A stretch of 60,659 nt of DNA from Chryseobacterium sp. Bi04 (GTDB lineage Bacteria; Bacteroidota; Bacteroidia; Flavobacteriales; Weeksellaceae). The position numbers were made by a program, and so were the translations under genes. The notes under the pieces are model-generated. The model was not told where the DNA came from. It made no database searches and was given only the letters and a program-made list of their open reading frames with translations. Shown here piece by piece: positions 44,059 to 50,831 of the stretch. Position 1 is the stretch's first letter; the number at the start of each line of letters is the position of its first letter. The DNA lies in contig NZ_CAKKLP010000020.1 of NCBI RefSeq assembly GCF_918698085.1, positions 1 through 60,659 of the forward strand, given 5' to 3'.

Positions 44059-46453
44059 ATTTGCATTTATAGTTCCACCATTGACAGGACATGTCAATCC
44101 AACCCTAAGCATCGGGGCTACGCTGCTGGAAAGAGGACATGAGGTAGCCTGGATCAGCCTTGACCCTAGTTTGGAGGCTAAGCTTCCTTCAGGAGGAGAA
44201 TTATTACTGATTCAATATGATCAATCTGACGAAGAAAAGAAAGAGAGCGAACAATATCTTGATATTATTTCAAAAAAAGTAGTCTACGGAATAGACAGCA
44301 TCAAGTTTCTTTACGAAGATGTCCTTATTCCTCTAAACAGACATTGCTATAAAGGTATCGTGGCCTTACTTAAAACATACCAACCTGATTTGATTATCGG
44401 AGACCATCAGCTTTTTGCGGCACCTATTGCTGCAAAGGCACTGGGAATTCCTTATGCCACTTCTGTTACTGCTCCGGCTGCCATTAAAATCATTAATGAG
44501 TTGCCCAAGGTACACGAATGGGAAGTGAATCAGATCATCGATTTACAGAAAGAACTTGGCGTTAATGAAGAGCGTTCCCTGGCTACTTCCGACCTGTTGA
44601 CCCTTGTTTTGACCTCCACTTATTTCTTTGGTGACATGGAAGATCTGCCTTCTCAGTATCAGTTTACAGGTCCGGTTCTTACAGAGCGCCGTATCTCTTG
44701 TGAATTCGATTGGGACAGATTAAAAAGCGCTACCAACAAAAAGATTTTAGTAAGCATCGGAACTACTTTCGATCACGATCATAAAAAAGCATTCTTCCAA
44801 AAGGTTATTGATGCTTTTAAAGATGAAGATGTAACGGTTGTAGTGGTTTCTGATCCGCAACTTTTTGAGCAATGGCCGGAAAACTTTATGGTGTATCAGC
44901 AGGTTCCTCAACTGGACCTCTTACCTCATCTGGATGGTGTGGTTTGCCATGGCGGTCACAACACTGTTTCCGAAACGCTATCCAATGGTATTCCTTTGGT
45001 AGTCATTCCTATCGCTTACGACCAGTCACATGTGGCAGGACGCGTTGTGCGTACAGAAGCAGGGGAACGTCTTAACTTCAACCGGTTCAAAGCCAACCAC
45101 CTGAGAGATGCCGTCCATCAGATTTTACATAATCCAGGCTACCGTGAAGCGGCCCAAAAAGTAGGACAGTCTTTTGTGGAAGCCGGAGGTTCAGCGACTG
45201 CAGCAGATTCATTGGAAAAAGCTATATTAAGGGCTTCAAAACCAGAGAAACCTTCTAAATTCTTATTTGTTGTCCCTCCGTTTTTCGGACATGTCAGCCC
45301 CACTTTAAGTGTAGGAGCGAGTCTGATTGCACGTGGCCATGAAGTAAAATGGTTTGGGATTACCCCTTTAGACAGCAAACATATTCCGGAAGGAGGTTCT
45401 TATTATTATCCTGAAGAAGACCTTATTCCGTATCAGAATGAAATCGCCCGTATTTTAAAAAGGCAGGACGACGGACCAGCATGTTCCGGACCTGAAGTGA
45501 TGAAACTGGCACTGGAAGAAACCTACGTCCCGTTTGCCAAGATGATGATGCCGGGATTAATCCGCCTTACAGAAAGCTGGAAACCTGATGTCATCGTAAA
45601 CGACTGTATTAGTTTTGGAGGAGCCCTTTTCGCTCATAAACATAATATCCCCTGTGTCACCACAACCCCTGTTCCACCGGATGTGATGGGAGACACGGAA
45701 AAATCTGCCCCAAAAATCTGGGAATGGCAGCAAAACCTGATCAAGGACCTTCAAAAAGAAGTAGGCATCCATGAGGAAGGTATTTATATCCATTCTCATA
45801 AATTAAATATGGTGTTTACTTCACAGGCTTTTGCCGGTTTTGAAACCGTTCCGTCTCATATGAAATTTGTAGGTCCGGTAAAAGGCCGTCCCAATGATGC
45901 TCCTTTTGACTGGGATAAGTTGAATGCTTCTACTACTCCAAAGATCTTTGTATCCTTAGGGACCTTATTAGTGGACATCAGAAAAGCTTTCTTTGAAAAG
46001 ATTATTGCTGCATTTGCTGACCAGCCGGTTACGGTGATTGCTGCTACTCCACCAGAGATCTTTGAAGAATGGCCATCAAACTTTATTGTGAACAGCTTCG
46101 TTCCTCAATCAGCGGTCATGCAGCAAATGGATATGGTGATCTGCCATGGTGGTTTCAATACCGTTAATGATACATTCAGAAACGGATTGCCTATGCTGAT
46201 TACGCCTATTGCTTATGATCATTTTCATATCGCCAAATTAATCGAGCAGGCAGGCTGCGGAATCAGTATCCGATACAAGCGTTTACGTGTGGAAGCGCTT
46301 CGTGAAACCGTTTTTGAATTACTGGAAAATCCAAAATACAGGGCTGCCGCTAAGGAAGTTCAGCATACTTTCCATACAGCGGGCGGTAACGATAAAGCAG
46401 TAGAATTGTTAGAAAATTTTGTACAGGAACATTCCACATTAGCTTCTGTATAG
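44051..46453 (+). CDS. Fused tandem GT1-family glycosyltransferase
   Basis: The 800 residues consist of two complete GT-B glycosyltransferases of the macrolide/UGT type joined head to tail, about 1-395 and 398-800. Each half begins with a GHVNPTLSIGA-like acceptor-domain strand and has its own donor site: CHGGHNTVSET around C299-H300 and CHGGFNTVNDT around C698-H699, each followed by a PIAYDQ or PIAYDH motif. Both look active. The halves are clearly related to each other, which indicates an internal duplication. Two sugars could be added by one polypeptide, or each half could serve a different acceptor position. Sugar type cannot be predicted. Confidence 0.92.
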   Translation: MAKFAFIVPPLTGHVNPTLSIGATLLERGHEVAWISLDPSLEAKLPSGGELLLIQYDQSDEEKKESEQYLDIISKKVVYGIDSIKFLYEDVLIPLNRHCYKGIVALLKTYQPDLIIGDHQLFAAPIAAKALGIPYATSVTAPAAIKIINELPKVHEWEVNQIIDLQKELGVNEERSLATSDLLTLVLTSTYFFGDMEDLPSQYQFTGPVLTERRISCEFDWDRLKSATNKKILVSIGTTFDHDHKKAFFQKVIDAFKDEDVTVVVVSDPQLFEQWPENFMVYQQVPQLDLLPHLDGVVCHGGHNTVSETLSNGIPLVVIPIAYDQSHVAGRVVRTEAGERLNFNRFKANHLRDAVHQILHNPGYREAAQKVGQSFVEAGGSATAADSLEKAILRASKPEKPSKFLFVVPPFFGHVSPTLSVGASLIARGHEVKWFGITPLDSKHIPEGGSYYYPEEDLIPYQNEIARILKRQDDGPACSGPEVMKLALEETYVPFAKMMMPGLIRLTESWKPDVIVNDCISFGGALFAHKHNIPCVTTTPVPPDVMGDTEKSAPKIWEWQQNLIKDLQKEVGIHEEGIYIHSHKLNMVFTSQAFAGFETVPSHMKFVGPVKGRPNDAPFDWDKLNASTTPKIFVSLGTLLVDIRKAFFEKIIAAFADQPVTVIAATPPEIFEEWPSNFIVNSFVPQSAVMQQMDMVICHGGFNTVNDTFRNGLPMLITPIAYDHFHIAKLIEQAGCGISIRYKRLRVEALRETVFELLENPKYRAAAKEVQHTFHTAGGNDKAVELLENFVQEHSTLASV

Positions 46454-46541
46454 CCTATGAAATCGCCATGATCTACAGACTCAACACTGATAAAAACGAA
46501 GCGATTGCATATGACCTAATAAAAAAGACAGACATCTACAT

Positions 46542-47813
46542 ATGAAAAGAAGATTGTTATTCGGAGAACGTATGCTATTGGGAGACGGAACAGAACCTTT
46601 CAATGCAGTGATTCCTTTCAGGCTGAGAGGAACCTTTAAGCTTGCAGACATCCAACGGGCCCTGGCTCAGATTCAAAAAAAACATCCATGGCTGAGGGCA
46701 CTCATCACCCATGATGAAAAAAATATTCCATGGTTTGATGTACAGGAAACCTCTATATCCATTCCGGTGCGAATCATACCCCGCCAGCATGAAAACCAAT
46801 GGCAGGAAGAATCCACGAAAGAATGGCATACCCTGTTTAATTACGAAAAACTTCCCCTGATCCGGTTTGTATGGATCAAAGGGGAAGAAGTTTCAGATAT
46901 GCTTTTTGCATTCCACCACTGTTTATGTGATGGTGGCTCTGCAATGGCTTTTTTAGATGAATTTTTAAAAACACTTGATAATCCGTCCACTGATATTGGG
47001 ACAGAAAATCCTATATTGGGAATTCAGGATGTCGTTCCCGCCCATATTTTAAACAGCCGTAAGCAGCAGCTGAAGGCTAAATTTATAGGCAGACTGGCAG
47101 CAACAGCCATCAGGTTTATCCCTGTAGGTAAAAAAGCTGTTGACCGGCAGGACGATTATCTGATTAACTGGAAAGTGGATGAAGCGGTAAGCCAGCAGCT
47201 GATTTCCTATTGCAAATCCAATGAAGTTACCGTCAATACATTCTTAAGTGCGGCATTGCTTCAGGCATTCAGAAAGGTAAAAGGATCAGCAGCCTTTAAC
47301 AAGATTTCCTGCCCCGTAGACATCAGACGTTTTGCCACCCAAATCAAAAATGACCATATCTTCGCTTTTGGGCTGATGATTGTAGTTTCCTCCAATGAAA
47401 AGATGAGTTTTCTGGAAAACCTACGTTCCATGCAGTCCTCTGTAGAGCGTAAAACGTCCAAGCTCAATCCTTATATTACCATGATGGTGATGGAATCCGG
47501 ACATGATGCTTTGAATAATTTCACCAAGCTTCTAAAGAACGGAAAATCCTCCAACGACTGTATGTTTTCCAATCTGGGACGCATTCAGATTCCTCATGAG
47601 TATAAAGAATTTTCGGTAGATACTATTTTCAGCCCATCAGTCATTGGTCCGTTGGGGAATACAACGACGATGGTAGTTTCTACCTACCGTGGAAAAATGG
47701 ACTTTTCTTTTGTGGGAAGTGAAGGATATCTACCTTATACCGAAGCACTGGCCATCCGTGATGAAGTGATGCAGATCATCAAAGTACAACTGGAATATAT
47801 CGCCGTATCATGA
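46542..47813 (+). CDS. Condensation-fold acyltransferase (PapA-like), first copy
   Basis: The 423-residue protein is a stand-alone relative of nonribosomal condensation domains and polyketide-associated acyltransferases. The catalytic motif HHxxxDG is complete: H125, H126, D130 and G131 in FHHCLCDGGS. The N-terminal block IQRALAQIQKKHPWLRALI and the C-terminal region FSNLGRIQIPHEYKEFSVDT are typical. Such enzymes esterify hydroxyl groups of lipids, sugars or polyketides with acyl-CoA or acyl-ACP. It overlaps the next paralogue by 4 bases. It lies 88 bases after the glycosyltransferase, so probably acts on the glycosylated product. Confidence 0.9.
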   Translation: MKRRLLFGERMLLGDGTEPFNAVIPFRLRGTFKLADIQRALAQIQKKHPWLRALITHDEKNIPWFDVQETSISIPVRIIPRQHENQWQEESTKEWHTLFNYEKLPLIRFVWIKGEEVSDMLFAFHHCLCDGGSAMAFLDEFLKTLDNPSTDIGTENPILGIQDVVPAHILNSRKQQLKAKFIGRLAATAIRFIPVGKKAVDRQDDYLINWKVDEAVSQQLISYCKSNEVTVNTFLSAALLQAFRKVKGSAAFNKISCPVDIRRFATQIKNDHIFAFGLMIVVSSNEKMSFLENLRSMQSSVERKTSKLNPYITMMVMESGHDALNNFTKLLKNGKSSNDCMFSNLGRIQIPHEYKEFSVDTIFSPSVIGPLGNTTTMVVSTYRGKMDFSFVGSEGYLPYTEALAIRDEVMQIIKVQLEYIAVS

Positions 47814-49060
47814 TCAGAAGAAAACTAATGATGGTGGAAAGGATCATGTATGTAGATCCCGAAACCCCCGTAAACTGTATATTTGCAGCCAAAATAAAAG
47901 GAGAACTTCTGGAGCAGAATTTTAAAACTGCTCTGGAAAAAATCCAGCAGAAACATGCGTTATTAAGAGTGGTGATAGACTCTAAGAGTGAGAAATATCC
48001 TTTTTTTATAGAAGAAAAAGAGATTGCTCCTATCCCGCTCCGCATCGTAGGAAGAAAAACAGACCAGGACTGGCTGACAGAGTCTCAAAAAGAATGGAAA
48101 ATCTTATTTGAGGAAGAAAAAACACCACTAGCCCGTGTCGTCTGGGTAAGAGGACAGGATGTTTCTGAAGTCTTTTGGGCCATCCCCCATTGCATTTCAG
48201 ACGGAACCACCGGAGTAACTTTAATGAAGGAGCTTCTTCAGCTTTTGGACAATCCTGCTTTGGAATTAGAACCTTATGAGGCTTTCACTTCAGTAGATGA
48301 ATTTCTCCCTTCCAACTTTAATGTAAAAAGTAAAAAATTCAAAGCCAATCTTTATCTGACCTTTGCCAGGTTCTTCTTTATGCTACAGCAAAAAAGCAAA
48401 AAAAGAAACCTTGGAAAAGACTATGTTCTTCACCAAAAACTGGATCCGACAACTACGGCTCAAATTACTGAAAGATGTAAAGCCAATGGAGTTTCCGTAC
48501 ATGCTTTGCTTTGTTCTGCATTCATGCAGGCATTCCAGGAAGTAAAAGGGAAAGAAGCCAAAGGAAAAGTGATCAGCCCGGTGGATGTGCGTCATTTTAT
48601 TCCAGAAATCAAAGAGGATCATTTATTTGCCTTTGCACCAACCGTTGACCTTGCTATTAAAAAAGGAAGTTCTGATCTGTTGAACAATGCCAAGCAGATT
48701 AAAGAAGACCTTGTTCAGAAAATAGGAAAAATGGAAGCCCGCGAACTGCTGTGGATGGGTGAACAGATGCACCCGATTGTTGATCGTATGATCTCCATGC
48801 TTAAATCAAGCAATGGAGGTCATGATGTAACCTTATCCAATATGGGCAGGATCAACATCCCGAACGAGTACAAAAACTTCAGCATTGAAACTATTTTCAG
48901 CCCTACGGTAGCCTTCCCTTGGCTAAACTCAAATACTTTGGTGACGAGTACCTACAATCATCAGATGGATTTTATATTTTTGTCCAACGAAGACTTCCTT
49001 CCCAAAGCGGAAGCCGCTAAAATAAAAGAGAAAGCCATAGCGCTAATGACCACCTCATGA
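47810..49060 (+). CDS. Condensation-fold acyltransferase (PapA-like), second copy
   Basis: The 416 residues are homologous to the previous gene throughout, including LEKIQQKHALLRVVI and LSNMGRINIPNEYKNFSIET. The catalytic motif is PHCISDG: the first histidine of HHxxxDG is proline (P126) while the catalytic second histidine H127 and D131 remain. As only the second His is essential in the family, it is probably active but may differ in substrate from its neighbour. It overlaps the first acyltransferase by 4 bases and the membrane protein by 4. The pair may have arisen by tandem duplication. Confidence 0.9.
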   Translation: MIRRKLMMVERIMYVDPETPVNCIFAAKIKGELLEQNFKTALEKIQQKHALLRVVIDSKSEKYPFFIEEKEIAPIPLRIVGRKTDQDWLTESQKEWKILFEEEKTPLARVVWVRGQDVSEVFWAIPHCISDGTTGVTLMKELLQLLDNPALELEPYEAFTSVDEFLPSNFNVKSKKFKANLYLTFARFFFMLQQKSKKRNLGKDYVLHQKLDPTTTAQITERCKANGVSVHALLCSAFMQAFQEVKGKEAKGKVISPVDVRHFIPEIKEDHLFAFAPTVDLAIKKGSSDLLNNAKQIKEDLVQKIGKMEARELLWMGEQMHPIVDRMISMLKSSNGGHDVTLSNMGRINIPNEYKNFSIETIFSPTVAFPWLNSNTLVTSTYNHQMDFIFLSNEDFLPKAEAAKIKEKAIALMTTS

Positions 49061-49596
49061 AATTGAAATTTAAGCCGAAGCCACCTAAAAAGCTCAAAGA
49101 AACAACCCTTAAACGCTTTCTTATGAAGCGTACGATTTACTATGTCCTTCCGAATGTTTTTTTCAATTTCATCATCGCCTATGCCAGCTTCAAAGAATTA
49201 GGCTACACCCATTTTTTCTCCGGCGAACAGAATCTGGCCCGCCTTACCCTACCAATGGCACTATTTCTCCCCGTTGTCCTCACGATTGATATCATCAAAA
49301 GAGTAACCGATGCCGCCGGACAAGGCGCCATTGAGTTTACCGTAGATGAGCAGTTAAATATTAAAAAGTTAATGACGAAGCTGAGTATTCTGCATGGCGT
49401 GATTACCTGTTCTCTGGTATTAGCGATGCTTTTCTTAGGGCAGTATAATTTTTCTAAGGATTATAAGCTGGATGCTACGGCAATGGCTGTGGTGGTTGGG
49501 GCATTAGCTGGGATTTTGTCTGTGGTGTTTGTGTATTTGCCGGTGTGGAGGTTGAGGAGGTGGATGTGTAGACGGGTACAGACTGTGACAACTTAG
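49057..49596 (+). CDS. Four-helix membrane protein of the biosynthetic operon
   Basis: The 179 residues have a basic N terminus (KFKPKPPKKLKETTLKRFLM) and four predicted membrane helices at about 28-46, 63-82, 109-131 and 143-165, ending with PVWRLRRWMCRR. No family motif is recognised. It is coupled by a 4-base overlap to the second acyltransferase gene, so it belongs to the operon and could help move the lipid product across the membrane, or anchor the enzymes. Its last 25 or so codons are repeated after the Fic gene (50621-50698), a sign of insertion or deletion here. Confidence 0.7.
   Translation: MKLKFKPKPPKKLKETTLKRFLMKRTIYYVLPNVFFNFIIAYASFKELGYTHFFSGEQNLARLTLPMALFLPVVLTIDIIKRVTDAAGQGAIEFTVDEQLNIKKLMTKLSILHGVITCSLVLAMLFLGQYNFSKDYKLDATAMAVVVGALAGILSVVFVYLPVWRLRRWMCRRVQTVTT
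49535..49596 (+). repeat. Direct repeat, left copy (end of the membrane gene)
   Basis: The last part of the membrane protein gene, coding VYLPVWRLRRWMCRR and a few more residues, recurs after the Fic gene at 50637-50698. The two run from the VYL codons to the stop, with an ATAAATTCATAT-like block following both. Confidence 0.7.
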
Positions 49597-49616
49597 ATCA
49601 ATAGTTAATATAAATT

Positions 49617-49656
49617 CATATCTTTGATAGTATCATATGATATTATCAAAGATATG
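49617..49656. promoter_or_regulatory. 40-bp palindrome over the Fic start codon
   Basis: The two 20-base halves are inverted copies with a single mismatch; each half is CATATCTTTGATA plus seven more bases. The left arm contains a -7-type box TATCTTTG at 49619-49626, and the right arm includes the Fic start codon at 49654-49656. It can serve as operator and as a leader hairpin that hides the start. No good -33 TTG is seen. Confidence 0.75.
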
Positions 49657-50613
49657 AAACCTCCATATACTATTACAGATACCATTTTATTTTTAGTCAC
49701 TTCTATTTCTGAAAAAATAGGAGAAATAAATGCTTCCCATCTATATAAACCTGCCACCGAATTAAGGAAAAAGAACAGAATCAAAACTATTCAGTCTTCA
49801 CTGGAGATTGAAGGGAATACCATTACTGAAGAGCAGATAACCGCTTTGTTGGAAAATAAAAGAATCATTGCTCCCCAAAAAGATATTCTTGAAGTTCAGA
49901 ATGCCATAAAGATATATGAGCAAATCAATCAGTTGAATCCTTATCACTTAAAAGAACTGGAAAAAGCACATTCTATCCTGATGAAAGGATTAGTGGATTA
50001 TCCCGGGAAGTTAAGAACTACTAATGTGGGTATTATTAAAGGTTCAAAGGTAGAACATATAGCACCGGGAGGGACAATGGTAAAAGGTTTAATGAGGGAC
50101 CTGTTTGATTATCTGAAAAAATACAAAGACCTGATTTTAATTAAAAGCTGTGTATTTCATTATGAATTTGAATTTATACATCCTTTTACAGATGGAAACG
50201 GAAGAATGGGAAGACTCTGGCAAACTTTACTTCTTATGCAGCAATATCCCGTATTTGAATATCTGCCGATAGAATCCCTCATCAAGCAAAAACAGGCTGA
50301 ATATTACAATACATTATCAGAATCTGATAAAAAAGGAAATTCTACTCCTTTTATAGAATTTATGCTCGGTATTATTCTCGAATCTCTACAGGAACTTTTA
50401 CAATCTCAAAATAAAACATTGTATACGGAAGACCGAATTTTCTTATTTAAAGAGAAAGTAAAACAAAATACGTTCAGCAGGAAAGACTATATGCAGAACT
50501 TCAGAAGTATTTCCGCTCCCACTGCAAGCAGAGACCTGAAATGGGCTGTAGAACAGGGTATTTTATTAAAATCCGGAGAACAGAGGTTGGCAGAATATTG
50601 GTTTAAAGAATAA
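49654..50613 (+). CDS. Fic-domain protein with N-terminal inhibitory helix
   Basis: From ATG 49654 the protein has 319 residues; the upstream in-frame start at 49624 lies within the palindrome and is not favoured. The Fic motif HPFTDGNGRMGR begins at H176, so AMP transfer (or deAMPylation) to a protein target is expected. An N-terminal class II inhibitory motif S49-L-E-I-E53-G54-N55 would hold the enzyme in check until released. The C-terminal 80 residues look like a winged-helix domain (SRKDYMQNFRSISAPTASRD), which could bind its own 40-bp palindrome. The gene sits between two copies of the neighbouring gene's end and beside the restriction genes. Confidence 0.92.
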   Translation: MKPPYTITDTILFLVTSISEKIGEINASHLYKPATELRKKNRIKTIQSSLEIEGNTITEEQITALLENKRIIAPQKDILEVQNAIKIYEQINQLNPYHLKELEKAHSILMKGLVDYPGKLRTTNVGIIKGSKVEHIAPGGTMVKGLMRDLFDYLKKYKDLILIKSCVFHYEFEFIHPFTDGNGRMGRLWQTLLLMQQYPVFEYLPIESLIKQKQAEYYNTLSESDKKGNSTPFIEFMLGIILESLQELLQSQNKTLYTEDRIFLFKEKVKQNTFSRKDYMQNFRSISAPTASRDLKWAVEQGILLKSGEQRLAEYWFKE

Positions 50614-50620
50614 AGCTGCA

Positions 50621-50698
50621 CTGCCTGTGATTTTGGTGTATCTGTCGGTGTGGAGATTGAGGAGGTGGATGTGTAGGAGGATTGAGATTGTAACATAA
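50621..50698 (+). pseudogene. Duplicated C terminus of the membrane protein gene
   Basis: The reading frame LPVILVYLSVWRLRRWMC, continuing RRIEIVT and a stop at 50696-50698, is a diverged copy of the last 25 or so codons of the membrane gene ending at 49596. It is directly after the Fic stop codon. It is either a target duplication made when the Fic segment inserted, or the leftover of a second, deleted paralogue. Confidence 0.75.
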
Positions 50699-50831
50699 AT
50701 TCATATTAAATTCTCTATGATTCATTCTAAAAAATCAATATATAACATTCTGAATTTAGAATAGATTAAGGCTTCATTTGGCTTTCTTATTGAGGTTTTC
50801 TTATATTTACCTCTTAAACTAAGAAAACCAA

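Noticed and set aside
46469..46546. 25-codon frame between the glycosyltransferase and acyltransferase genes
   Set aside because: It is too short and overlaps the next start with no recognisable sequence.
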